A DNA stretch of 64,000 bases from Pseudomonadota bacterium (lineage in GTDB: Bacteria; Pseudomonadota; Alphaproteobacteria; Caulobacterales; Caulobacteraceae). Below the pieces are notes generated by a model. That model saw nothing but the letters and a program-made list of their open reading frames with translations, searched no databases and was not told the origin of the DNA. Shown piece by piece: positions 1 to 10,043 of the stretch; position 1 is the stretch's first letter; every line of letters starts with the position of its first letter. The stretch spans positions 62,001-126,000 of the forward strand of contig JAKBBV010000001.1 in assembly GCA_021808285.1 (NCBI GenBank), read 5' to 3'. The position numbers and the translations under genes are program-made.

Positions 1-894
1 CTGGAGACGCGCCACATCGCCTTCAGCCGCTGCGGCAAGCTGGTGGTCGCCGCCGAGGACGACCAGATCCCGCGCCTGGAGGCGATTCTCGACCAGGCCC
101 GGACCAACGATGTCGAAGGTATGGAGTTGATCTCCGGCGCCGCGGCTATGGCCCTGGAGCCCGGCCTTTTCGCCCGCGCCGCCCTGGTCTCTCCAGAAAG
201 CGGGGTCTTCGACAGCCACGGCTATATGCTGGCCCTGCGCGGCGAGATCGAGGCCGCTGGCGGGGCGGTGGTGTGCGCCACGCCGTTCGAGGGAGCGAGG
301 CCGCGCGAGGGCGGGGGGTTCGACCTCCTCGCCGGGGGCGAGGCGCCGGCGGAGCTCAGCGTGGGGCGGCTGATCCTGGCGGCGGGCCTCGGCGCCCAGG
401 CCGCGGCGGCGCGGGTGGAGGGCTTCCCCGTCGACCAGATCCCCGCGCGTCATTTCGGCAAGGGGGTCTATTTTCGCCTCAGCGGCAAGGCGCCCTTCAG
501 TCGCCTGATCTATCCGCCGCCGATCCCCGGCGCGCTAGGCACCCACTATCGCCGCGATCTGGGCGGGCAGGGGGTGTTCGGCCCCGACCTCGCTTTCGTC
601 GAGAGCGAGGATTACAGCGTCGACCCGGCGCGGGCCGAAGGGTTCTATGCCTATGTCCGCCGCTTCTGGCCGGGCCTTCCGGATGGCGCGCTCCTGCCCG
701 ACTATGCCGGGATCAGGCCCAAGATCCACGGTCCGGGCGAACCGCAGCCGGACTTCCGCGTCGACACCGCCGACCGCCATGGCCTTCCGGGCCTGATCGC
801 CATGTTCGGCATCGAGAGCCCGGGATTGACCTCATCCCTGGCCCTGGGCGCCCTGGCCGCCGCCCGTCTGGAGGGCGAGACCGACCCAGCCTGA
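1..894 (+). CDS. FAD-dependent oxidoreductase, LhgO/DAO type (5' truncated by window)
   Basis: The reading frame is open from base 1, so the N-terminal FAD-binding Rossmann segment lies outside the window; 297 codons remain. What is left matches the C-terminal two thirds of DAO-fold oxidoreductases related to L-2-hydroxyglutarate oxidase (LhgO). A substrate-domain stretch (SRLIYPPPIPGALGTHYRRD) is followed by the family's C-terminal FAD-contacting segment (MFGIESPGLTSSLALG). Such enzymes oxidise 2-hydroxy acids such as L-2-hydroxyglutarate and pass electrons to the membrane. It converges on uvrC with about 50 bases between the stops. The family is fairly sure; the exact substrate is not. Confidence 0.8.
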   Translation: METRHIAFSRCGKLVVAAEDDQIPRLEAILDQARTNDVEGMELISGAAAMALEPGLFARAALVSPESGVFDSHGYMLALRGEIEAAGGAVVCATPFEGARPREGGGFDLLAGGEAPAELSVGRLILAAGLGAQAAAARVEGFPVDQIPARHFGKGVYFRLSGKAPFSRLIYPPPIPGALGTHYRRDLGGQGVFGPDLAFVESEDYSVDPARAEGFYAYVRRFWPGLPDGALLPDYAGIRPKIHGPGEPQPDFRVDTADRHGLPGLIAMFGIESPGLTSSLALGALAAARLEGETDPA

Positions 895-943
895 ACGACG
901 CCCGTCCGGCGTCTGGCCCCAGGCCGCGCGGGCCCGCGCCACC

Positions 944-2806
944 CTATTTGCGGAAATGGTCGAAGATGCGCTGGGCCAGGGCCTCGCTGACGCCATCGAC
1001 CTTGACGAGATCCTCCACCGACGCGGCGGCGGCGCCCCGGGCCGAGCCGAAGGCGTGCAGGAGGGCCCGCTTGCGCGCCGGGCCGACGCCGTCGATCTCG
1101 TCCAGGGGGTTGGCGAACATCTCGCCGGCGCGGCGGGCGCGGTGCGTGCCGATGGCGAAGCGGTGCGCCTCATCGCGCAGGCGCTGAAGGAAATACAGCA
1201 CCGGGCTCTTGGGTTCGAGCATGAACGGCGCCTTGCCCGGCAGGAAGAACCGCTCCAGCCCGGCGTCCCGGTCCGGGCCCTTGGCGACCCCGACCACGGC
1301 GATGTCCTCAAGGCCAAGATCGGCCATGACCTCCAAGGCGGCGGCCAGCTGACCGGCGCCCCCGTCCACCAGGACAAGATCGGGTCGCGGCGGCTGGGCG
1401 CCTTCGGCCTCCTCATTGGCCAGGCGGGAAAAGCGGCGGCGCAGGACCTCGTTCATCATCGCATAGTCATCGCCGGGGGTGAGATCAGTCCCCTTGATGT
1501 TGAATTTGCGATACTGGCTCTTCTGGAAGCCGTCCGGGCCGGCGACGATCATGCCGCCCACCGCATGGGTCCCCATGATGTGGGAATTGTCATAGACCTC
1601 GATGCGCTCGGGCGGCGCCTCCAGCCCGAAGGCTTCCCCGACTCCAGCCAGCAGGCGCGACTGGGCGGAGCCTTCCGCCAGGCGCCGGCCCAGCGCCTCG
1701 CGCGCGTTCTGCGCCGCGTGATTGACGAGGTCGCGCTTTTCGCCGCGCTGGGGCCTCAGGATCTGCACCCTGCGACCGGATTTGAGACCGAAGGCCTCGG
1801 CCAGGAGCGCGGCGTCCTCGGGCTCGCGGTCCACGAGGATCAGGCGTGGGATCGGCTTGTCGTCATAGAACTGGCCCAGGAAGGCGGCGAGCACGCCCGC
1901 CTCGTCCTCGCCCCCCTCGGCGCGGGGAAAATAGGCGCGGTTGCCCCAGTTCTGCCCGGCGCGAAAGAAGAACACCTGGATACAGATCGCCCCGCCCTCG
2001 GCATGGAGGGCGAACACATCGGCCTCCTCCAGGGTCTCGGCGCGAATCTGGCTCTCCTGGGCGACCGCGGCGAGAGCCCGGATGCGATCGCGCAGGCGCG
2101 CGGCGCGCTCGAACTCCAGGGCGTCCGCGGCGGCCTGCATATCGGCGCTCAGGCGCGCGACTACGGCGCGACTGCGGCCGCGCAGGAAATCCTCCGCCTC
2201 GCCGACCAGGGCGCCATATGCGTCATCGGGGATCAGGCCCACGCACGGGCCGGCGCAGCGGCGGATCTGGTAGAGCAGGCACGGCCGGGTGCGGCTCTCG
2301 AAGACGCTGTCGGAGCAGGACCGCAGCAGGAAGGCCTTCTGCAGGGTGTTGAGCGTGCGGTTGACCGCCCCCGCGCTGGCGAAGGGACCGAAATAGTCGC
2401 CCTTGAGGCTGTGCGCGCCACGATGCTTGCGCAGCTGAGGCGCGCGGTGGTCGCGGCGGATGACGATCTCGGGAAAGCTCTTGTCGTCGCGCAGGCGGAC
2501 GTTGAAGCGCGGCTTGAGCTGCTTGATCAGGTTGATCTCGAGCAGAAGGGCATCCGCCTCGGTCCGGGTCGTGGCGAACTCCATCGACCGGGTGAGGTCC
2601 ACCATCAGGGCGATGCGCTGGGTGTGGAAGCGACCTTGAGCGTACTGGATGACGCGCTTTTTCAGCGATCGCGCCTTGCCCACATAGAGCGCCTCCCCGC
2701 CCTCGCCGAACATGCGATAGACGCCCGGCGCGTCAGGCAGACGGCGCACCTCGTCACGGATCAGGGCGGCGCCGACAAGGGGCGGCGGCAAGGCGGCGTC
2801 GGACAT
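944..2806 (-). CDS. uvrC: UvrABC excinuclease subunit C
   Basis: UvrC makes both incisions beside a DNA lesion in nucleotide excision repair, acting with UvrA and UvrB in the cytoplasm. The order is canonical: an N-terminal GIY-YIG nuclease ([15 protein letters not shown] then [14 protein letters not shown]), a UVR motif in the middle ([17 protein letters not shown]), the RNase H-like endonuclease core ([19 protein letters not shown] and [11 protein letters not shown]) and a C-terminal helix-hairpin-helix segment. About 620 residues is normal. I start at the ATG at 2806 (MSDAALPP); another in-frame ATG lies three codons upstream at 2815, and the frame stays open beyond it without coding character. 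Confidence 0.95.
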   Translation of the reverse strand: MSDAALPPPLVGAALIRDEVRRLPDAPGVYRMFGEGGEALYVGKARSLKKRVIQYAQGRFHTQRIALMVDLTRSMEFATTRTEADALLLEINLIKQLKPRFNVRLRDDKSFPEIVIRRDHRAPQLRKHRGAHSLKGDYFGPFASAGAVNRTLNTLQKAFLLRSCSDSVFESRTRPCLLYQIRRCAGPCVGLIPDDAYGALVGEAEDFLRGRSRAVVARLSADMQAAADALEFERAARLRDRIRALAAVAQESQIRAETLEEADVFALHAEGGAICIQVFFFRAGQNWGNRAYFPRAEGGEDEAGVLAAFLGQFYDDKPIPRLILVDREPEDAALLAEAFGLKSGRRVQILRPQRGEKRDLVNHAAQNAREALGRRLAEGSAQSRLLAGVGEAFGLEAPPERIEVYDNSHIMGTHAVGGMIVAGPDGFQKSQYRKFNIKGTDLTPGDDYAMMNEVLRRRFSRLANEEAEGAQPPRPDLVLVDGGAGQLAAALEVMADLGLEDIAVVGVAKGPDRDAGLERFFLPGKAPFMLEPKSPVLYFLQRLRDEAHRFAIGTHRARRAGEMFANPLDEIDGVGPARKRALLHAFGSARGAAAASVEDLVKVDGVSEALAQRIFDHFRK

Positions 2807-2945
2807 GCGCCTCATATAGACCCATTCGCGCCGCCTCGCCCGGGGGACGCCGCGCGCGACTTGGCGGGGGACAAGGCCCCTGAGACGGCATAGGCTGCCT
2901 CGGGTCGAAGGCTGGCGCCGACCGGCCCGATGTTGGGAGGTGGAG

Positions 2946-4406
2946 ATGAGACGCCGCTTGCGCCTTTGGCGAGGGCTCGCCGGGATCGCCGGGCTCGTGG
3001 GATGGCTGATCGCGGGCCTCGCCGGTCCCGCCCTGGCCCAGTTCAAGGTCGATGATCCCACGACCCTCGCCGCACGCCTTCCCTATCTCATGCCGGCACC
3101 CGACCAGGTGATGCGCCAGAACGCCAAACGCGCGCAGAACGCCCAGACGCCCACGGCCAAGGAGCAGCGCGCCAAGGGCATGGCCGAAGCCCCCGCCCTG
3201 ATCCAGGAGGCGGGCCTGAACTGCCGGTTGAGCGACGCCCGCTGGATCGCCGCGACGCCCGCAGGCCGGCGGCGGCTGGGTCATAGCTGGTACGAGATCG
3301 CCTGTGTCGGGGACCTGGGCTATATCCTGGAAAAGCCCAGCATCGGCGCGGCGCGAGCCGCCACCTGCCTGGAGATGTCGGTCCCCACCCCCCGCGGCCG
3401 GCGTAACGATCTGCGCTGCATCCTGCCCGAGAACCTCGATCCCCGGATCGGCCTCGCGCCCTATATCGCCCGGACGGGAGAGGACTGTCCGCCAGAGCGG
3501 GTCCGCGAGATCGGCCATTCCGACACCCAGACGGCCTTCGAGCTGGCCTGCCGCGATGGGGACGGGTTCATCATGACCACCAGCACGCCGCCCCGGCTCG
3601 ACAAGCCGATCGAGATCGAACCCTGCTTCGCCTATCCGGCGAGCGGCGCCCTCAGCTGCATCTATACCGACCGCCGCACCCAGATGGCCCGGGTGGATGC
3701 GCTCGTCTCCCAGGCGGGGATCCCCTGCACGGTCAAGGAGCGGGCCTATATCGGCCAGTCCAATCGCGACGGCGCCAGCTTCTGGGAGGCGGCATGCCAG
3801 GATGGGCGCGGCTGGCTGCTCAAACAGGGGCTGGATGGTCGACTGGCCAAGGCCGTGGACTGCGCCGAGGCGGCCTCAGTCGTCGCTGGAGGATGCCAGC
3901 TTACCGACAGTCGGGCGGCGCGCGCCGACAGGGCCTCCCAGTTCGCCCGGGAGGCGGAGGCGGCGGGTTTCCCTTGCAAGGTGTCCGACTATGCGCGGTT
4001 CGTCGGCGGCGCCGCGGAAGGATCGGCGGTCGAGCTGGCCTGCGCAGACCACGCTGCCGGGGGCGTGCTCGTTTCCTCGCCGACGCACGGCCCCTCTGTC
4101 GTCGATTGCGCCCACGCGCAACTGATGGGCTATGACTGCCGGCTCAGCCGCGTGTCGGCCGCCTATGCGGACCTCACCTCCGACCTGCTCGCGCTGGGCA
4201 AGACGGCCTGCACGGTTTCGGATTCCCGGGCCGTTGGGGTGACGCCGGATCATCACGCCTATGCCGAGGTCGCCTGCGCGGACGGGTATCAGGGCTATAT
4301 GATCGAGTATCAGACCGCGCCGCTCATCCCCGTACAGGCCACGGTCTGCGCCCAGGCCCGGCATATCGGGGCCGGCTGCACCCTCCCGGAGAATCGGCCG
4401 CGCTGA
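2946..4406 (+). CDS. Secreted protein with five tandem four-cysteine units
   Basis: I do not recognise a named family. The start at ATG 2946 has GGGAGG five bases upstream; an in-frame GTG at 2940 is less likely. Residues 1-32 form a signal peptide (Arg-rich, hydrophobic, ending GPALAQ). After a linker the protein holds 20 cysteines and no others, in five units of four: Cys 93/120/141/158, 181/202/227/238, 261/284/306/317, 344/366/388/398 and 422/444/468/478. Each unit carries C...R..G...(E)xAC.DG.G....P...C......C, with a period of about 78-88 residues. Disulfide pairing in the periplasm is likely. It converges on the protease gene that follows. Confidence 0.8.
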   Translation: MRRRLRLWRGLAGIAGLVGWLIAGLAGPALAQFKVDDPTTLAARLPYLMPAPDQVMRQNAKRAQNAQTPTAKEQRAKGMAEAPALIQEAGLNCRLSDARWIAATPAGRRRLGHSWYEIACVGDLGYILEKPSIGAARAATCLEMSVPTPRGRRNDLRCILPENLDPRIGLAPYIARTGEDCPPERVREIGHSDTQTAFELACRDGDGFIMTTSTPPRLDKPIEIEPCFAYPASGALSCIYTDRRTQMARVDALVSQAGIPCTVKERAYIGQSNRDGASFWEAACQDGRGWLLKQGLDGRLAKAVDCAEAASVVAGGCQLTDSRAARADRASQFAREAEAAGFPCKVSDYARFVGGAAEGSAVELACADHAAGGVLVSSPTHGPSVVDCAHAQLMGYDCRLSRVSAAYADLTSDLLALGKTACTVSDSRAVGVTPDHHAYAEVACADGYQGYMIEYQTAPLIPVQATVCAQARHIGAGCTLPENRPR

Positions 4407-4424
4407 GGCGACCCGTCCCGCCGT

Positions 4425-5441
4425 TCAGCGCTTGGCCAGCCAGATGCGCGGATCCTCCGCCAGCCGGAACCGGACCTCGCGACGGCGGAAGTCCAGGGTG
4501 ACGACCTGGAACCGGGTCAGGACATCGACGCCGACGAGCAGGGCTGGCCGATCGATCAGATCCCACATTTTGAAGGTGTGCAGGTCGGCGAAGGCCACCG
4601 GCCAGTTGGGCATGCGCAGACCGCCCAGGCGCAGATTGGGCAGGTCCGCCATCTCTGCGGGAATCGTCTGCCCGGTCACCGAGATCACGTCGGTCGGCGC
4701 CCACAGTTTGGCGCTCTCCAGGCCGAAGGCATGGGCGCGCAGGGCCATGTTGCCAATCGTGTTCTGGGCCCCGGAATCGATGAAGGCGGTGATCGGGATG
4801 CCCGAGAGATCGGCGTCCACCAGGGTGAGCTGACCATCGCGCTCGGTCGCCTTGACCGTCAGGTCGAACTCCCGGGCCAGCTTTTCCTCCGCCGGCGCGA
4901 TGCGCAGGATCTCGTGCGCGAAGTCGAGGGTCAGGGTCTGGCCGTCGAGGCCATCGAGGCCCAGCATGCCCTCGCCGCCGATGCCCCTGTCGGGAAGCAC
5001 GAAGAGGCGCGTGTTGCGCTCAATGTGACGGCCAAGGCCGAGCCTGGCGTAGGTGGTCGGCGCCGACTGCTCTCCAGCCACGCCGTTCAACGCGGCCTCG
5101 GGGCCGCGCGGCAGGCGAAGCCGCGTCGCCAGGCTCTCCGAGATGACGGACTGGTTGGCCCCTGTATCGACCACGAAGGCGAACGGACCCTCGTCATTGA
5201 CCCGCAGGGGCGCGGTCATGCGCTTATAGATGTCGGCCACCGCCTGCAGGCTGGTGGGCGGGATATAGAAGCTCTCCGACGTGCCCAGACGCGAGGCGTC
5301 GTGGATGGAGCGCACGATGGCCTCGGCCCGCGCCTCGCCTCCCAGCGCCAGCCCGCCCGCCGCCAGGCCCAGACCTGTAAACGCCGCCCCGGCGAACCGC
5401 CGTCGATCCATCCCTCCGCGCGTCACGGCTCCCAGGGTCAT
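4425..5441 (-). CDS. Retropepsin-like aspartic protease with Tat-type signal
   Basis: The protein has two aspartic-protease half-domains in one chain: FVVDTGANQSVIS in the first and AFIDSGAQNTIGN in the second. Each has the catalytic D-T/S-G-A, and hydrophobic-hydrophobic-G segments follow (MLGLDGLDG; LLVGVDVL). This is the bacterial pepsin/retropepsin clan AA arrangement. The N terminus contains MDRRRFAGAAFTGLGLAAGG, a twin-arginine-style signal, so export folded to the periplasm is expected. I chose ATG 5441 (MTLGAV); ATG 5411 (MDRRRF) and an upstream ATG at 5489 are alternatives. The substrate is unknown. Confidence 0.8.
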   Translation of the reverse strand: MTLGAVTRGGMDRRRFAGAAFTGLGLAAGGLALGGEARAEAIVRSIHDASRLGTSESFYIPPTSLQAVADIYKRMTAPLRVNDEGPFAFVVDTGANQSVISESLATRLRLPRGPEAALNGVAGEQSAPTTYARLGLGRHIERNTRLFVLPDRGIGGEGMLGLDGLDGQTLTLDFAHEILRIAPAEEKLAREFDLTVKATERDGQLTLVDADLSGIPITAFIDSGAQNTIGNMALRAHAFGLESAKLWAPTDVISVTGQTIPAEMADLPNLRLGGLRMPNWPVAFADLHTFKMWDLIDRPALLVGVDVLTRFQVVTLDFRRREVRFRLAEDPRIWLAKR

Positions 5442-5566
5442 GGAGCGGATCCCTTTGCTGCGGAAATTGTGCGCAGCATACACCTGCATGCAGAGGCCGG
5501 GAATGGCCGTTCGTTTCGGCTTCGACCGAACTGGCCAGACGCCGCGCGGCGTGGTTTCCTGCCGCC

Positions 5567-6190
5567 ATGACCTCGCTCTATGACCGCTTCATCCTGCCGC
5601 CCCTGATCGGCTGCGCCTGCGCCTCCAGGCCGATCATGAAGCAGAGGGCCAAGGTGGTGCCCCTGGCGCGCGGCGAGGTGCTGGAGCTGGGCGTGGGCGG
5701 AGGACTGAACCTCGCCTATTACGACGCCGGCCAGGCGAGCCGAGTGCGCGGGATCGATCCGTCGGTGGGCCTGCGCGCCAGGGCTCTCGCGGCGCCTCGG
5801 CCGGAGGGACTGGCGGTGGAGATCGAAGAGGGCGAGGCCGAGGCCCTGCCCTTCGAGGAGGCCAGCTTCGACACCGTGGTCTGCACCTTCACCCTCTGTT
5901 CGGTGCGCGATCCGGCCAAGGCCCTTGCCGAGGCCCGGCGGGTGCTCAAGCCCGGCGGGACCCTGCTCTATAGCGAACACGGACGCGCGCCCGACCCTGG
6001 CGTCGCCCGCTGGCAGGGGCGCATCGAGCCGGTGTGGAAGCGCCTGGCCGGCGGCTGTCATCTCACCCGCGCGCCCACGGACCTGGTGCGCGAGGCTGGC
6101 TTCGACCTTGACTGGAGCGAGACCATGTATCTGCCAGGTACGCCCCGTCTGGTGGGCTGGGCCGAATGGGGGAGCGCGCGGCGTGGCTGA
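5567..6190 (+). CDS. Class I SAM-dependent methyltransferase (UbiE/PmtA-like)
   Basis: A 207-residue cytosolic methyltransferase. The AdoMet-binding motif I is VLELGVGGGLNLAYYD, followed by the acidic residue of motif II (RGIDPS) and the post-motif FDTVVCTFTLCSV. The later segment ARRVLKPGGTLLYSEHG is typical of UbiE/COQ5 and phospholipid N-methyltransferase relatives. The acceptor cannot be read from the sequence. The stop overlaps the start of the next methyltransferase by eight bases, so the pair is probably co-transcribed. No strong ribosome-binding site is visible before ATG 5567. Confidence 0.8.
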   Translation: MTSLYDRFILPPLIGCACASRPIMKQRAKVVPLARGEVLELGVGGGLNLAYYDAGQASRVRGIDPSVGLRARALAAPRPEGLAVEIEEGEAEALPFEEASFDTVVCTFTLCSVRDPAKALAEARRVLKPGGTLLYSEHGRAPDPGVARWQGRIEPVWKRLAGGCHLTRAPTDLVREAGFDLDWSETMYLPGTPRLVGWAEWGSARRG

Positions 6191-6860
6191 CGCGGCGGAC
6201 CTTTCCGCTTGGAGCGCGGTCGACGGCTACATCGCCGATAGCCTTCTGGACGCCGATCCCGCGCTTGAGGCCGCTCTGGCGCGCAACGCCGCCGAGGGGT
6301 TGCCGGCGATCGATGTCTCGCCCGCCCAGGGGCGCTTCCTGCAGGTGCTGGCGGGCCTGATCGGCGCGCGCCGCATCCTCGAGGTGGGAACCCTGGGCGG
6401 CTACAGCGGCATTTGTCTGGCTCGCGCCCTCCCGCCGGACGGGCGCCTGATCAGCCTGGAGATCGACCCCCGCCACGCGGGCGTCGCCCGGGCCAATATC
6501 GCCCATGCCGGTCTTGGAGACCGCGTGGAGGTGCGGCTGGGGCCGGCTCTTCAGAGCCTCGCGGCCATGGAACGGGACGTCGAGGGTCCCTTCGATCTTG
6601 TCTTCATCGACGCTGATAAGCCCAATAACGCGGCCTATTTCGCGCAGGCCCTGCGTCTGGCGCGCCCCGGCGCCGCGATCCTGATCGATAATGTCATTCG
6701 CGGCGGGCGGGTGCTGGAGAGCCACGGCCGCGACGCCAATGTGCGAGGCGCGCGCGCCGCCTTCGCCGCCGTGGCCGAGGCGTCTGGCTGTCTGGCCACG
6801 GCTCTGCAGATGGTCGGCGTCAAAGGATGGGACGGCCTGATCATCGTCCAAGCGCGGTGA
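6183..6860 (+). CDS. O-methyltransferase (caffeoyl-CoA/catechol OMT family)
   Basis: A 225-residue cation-dependent O-methyltransferase (methyltransferase_3 family). Motif I is ILEVGTLGGYSGICLARALP, then LEIDPRHAGVARANI, and the metal/AdoMet region FDLVFIDADKPNNAAYF. GAAILIDNVIRGG follows, matching the family's IDN metal-binding residues. The start is taken as GTG 6183, with GGGGGA about eight bases upstream and overlapping the previous stop; the same frame is open further upstream but that part is a shadow of the first methyltransferase. It acts in the cytoplasm on an unknown catechol-like acceptor. Confidence 0.85.
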   Translation: MADAADLSAWSAVDGYIADSLLDADPALEAALARNAAEGLPAIDVSPAQGRFLQVLAGLIGARRILEVGTLGGYSGICLARALPPDGRLISLEIDPRHAGVARANIAHAGLGDRVEVRLGPALQSLAAMERDVEGPFDLVFIDADKPNNAAYFAQALRLARPGAAILIDNVIRGGRVLESHGRDANVRGARAAFAAVAEASGCLATALQMVGVKGWDGLIIVQAR

Positions 6861-6876
6861 CGCCGCGCGGCGCCAT

Positions 6877-7404
6877 TCAGGCTGGGACGCCGTGCTCCAC
6901 TAGGCTGCCGCCAGAATAGCGCGGGTCGTGAGTCACCTCCCTGAGGGCGAAGTCAGGCGTGGGGAATGCGGCCATCTGTGCGGCGCTTTCGAATTCAGCC
7001 TCGGCCAGGATCAGACCTCGGAGGTCGCCCTCGAAACGATCGACAGACACCGCGACTCCGTCGACAGGCGCCAGATGGTGTCTGACCTTGACGATCGTCT
7101 TTCCTGGCAATCCGACCAGCAGGGCGAATTCCGCGTCGGACAGATAGATGGACGTGATCAGGCGGGTCGCCGCATCGACATCCGCCTTGCGCGCCAGGCG
7201 CCGCTTGGCCTCACCCCCGCCTACGGGCGTCGCCGTGCGCAGGCGCAGGCGCGTGCCGGTGACATAGAGGTCGGTGAGAATCTCCGCGCTCAACACGCGC
7301 GCGCCCGGCACGGCGGCGCAGAGCCAGCGGCGCTCGCGCTCGACGAAAGCGTATTTCAGCTTCGGCCACCCCAGGGCTGCGGCGGTTTCCGCGTCGACGT
7401 CCAT
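6877..7404 (-). CDS. CYTH-like domain protein
   Basis: A protein of about 175 residues. Near the N terminus is KYAFVERERRWLC, resembling the charged E-x-E-R-K strand that opens CYTH/triphosphate-tunnel domains. Later alternating basic and acidic strands (LRLRTATP, KTIVKVRHHL, VDRFEGDLRGLILAEAEF) fit a tunnel that binds polyphosphate-containing ligands. The final GLxLAExEF-like strand is typical of the class. ATG 7404 is chosen because a GGAG lies about seven bases upstream and upstream codons run into thiC in another frame. It lies directly downstream of thiC (60 bases) and may share its transcript. The ligand is unknown. Confidence 0.65.
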   Translation of the reverse strand: MDVDAETAAALGWPKLKYAFVERERRWLCAAVPGARVLSAEILTDLYVTGTRLRLRTATPVGGGEAKRRLARKADVDAATRLITSIYLSDAEFALLVGLPGKTIVKVRHHLAPVDGVAVSVDRFEGDLRGLILAEAEFESAAQMAAFPTPDFALREVTHDPRYSGGSLVEHGVPA

Positions 7405-7463
7405 GAGGGTCTCCAGGCGGGCGGAGGTCGCGCGGCCGGCAGGGGCGTCCGGCGCACCGTCGG

Positions 7464-9490
<2,027 letters not shown>

Positions 9491-9534
9491 ACCCTAGGCC
9501 GATGGCCCGGCGCGTCAAGGGGGCGAAACCTGCG

Positions 9535-9685
9535 CGCCGCCCCGTTTCCACGTCACGGTGAAGCGGGTCAGCTCCGTCTTCGGCAGCCCAGCCCGGGCGC
9601 AGGCGAGGGCCTTCTGGGAGTCGAAACAGGTCCTATCCGGCGGGCTGACTTCCAGGACGGGCGACGTGTGGAGCTCGACCAGAAG
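9535..9685 (-). pseudogene. Decayed copy of the 3' end of the TPR gene at 27305-27883
   Basis: Bases about 9535-9630 align with 27298-27396, and 9632-9682 with 27448-27499, in the same orientation, with a roughly 50-base deletion between the blocks and scattered substitutions. The shared protein signal is obvious: FDSQKALA...LPKTELTRFTVTWK here against FDYQKALA...LPKKELTRFTVTRK in the intact gene, plus LVELHTSPVLEVSPP against LAELNKSLALGVSQP. The stop codon of the intact gene (TAG) is changed, so the frame reads past it. No start or upstream part of the gene remains. The 200 bases that follow up to the palindrome at 9901 show nothing I can identify. Confidence 0.8.
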
Positions 9686-9900
9686 GCCGTGGGCCGAGAG
9701 AGCTTGAGGTCGATGCGACCGCCTGAGACCAAGGGGGAGCCGGCCCTGCGCATTCTCTCGATCGCTCCCATCCCATCGCGGAGCCATTTACGCCATTGGG
9801 CCGAACAGGTCCCGCCTCTCGCTTCCATCATGCACAATCGCGCCCCGAATCCCCGGCGCCACGAGCCTTCGACCTGCGCAAGACGGCCATAGCGCCACCA

Positions 9901-9919
9901 ATATATACGGTGTTGACAT
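9901..9919. promoter_or_regulatory. Island palindrome, copy 1 (upstream of TonB receptor)
   Basis: The sequence is ATATATAC-GGT-GTTGACAT, a diverged copy of the 19-bp island palindrome ATATNNAC-N3-GTTTATAT. All positions invariant among the seven copies are kept (TAT at 2-4, AC at 7-8, GT at 12-13, A at 16, T at 19). It overlaps a perfect TTGACA hexamer at 9913-9918 that could be a -35 element, so a repressor bound here would block RNA polymerase. The site is 125 bases before the receptor start. Confidence 0.7.
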
Positions 9920-9976
9920 GCGGCGAGGGCCGGGATTACCTGACCATAAGTAAAAGAGGTGTATGCCACCCAATAG

Positions 9977-9995
9977 GTATGAACGTCGTTCATAT
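9977..9995. promoter_or_regulatory. Island palindrome, copy 2 (upstream of TonB receptor)
   Basis: The sequence is GTATGAAC-GTC-GTTCATAT; the inner arms ATGAAC/GTTCAT form a perfect dyad around the 3-bp spacer. It is the second copy before the TonB-dependent receptor, 76 bases after copy 1 and 48 bases before the start codon. Two sites in front of one gene suggest tighter control or looping at the uptake step; that is inference. Confidence 0.7.
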
Positions 9996-10043
9996 ACGAG
10001 CCGGACGCTCCGTCCGGGTCTTCACTAAGAAGGGGGTTCGAAC

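Noticed and set aside
956-2893. A 645-codon plus-strand open frame opposite uvrC
   Set aside because: Antisense to a clear uvrC and lacks any family motif; same GC effect. Similar frames opposite thiC (7935-9344), transketolase (34785-36491) and the Do-type protease (57166-58956) were rejected for the same reason.
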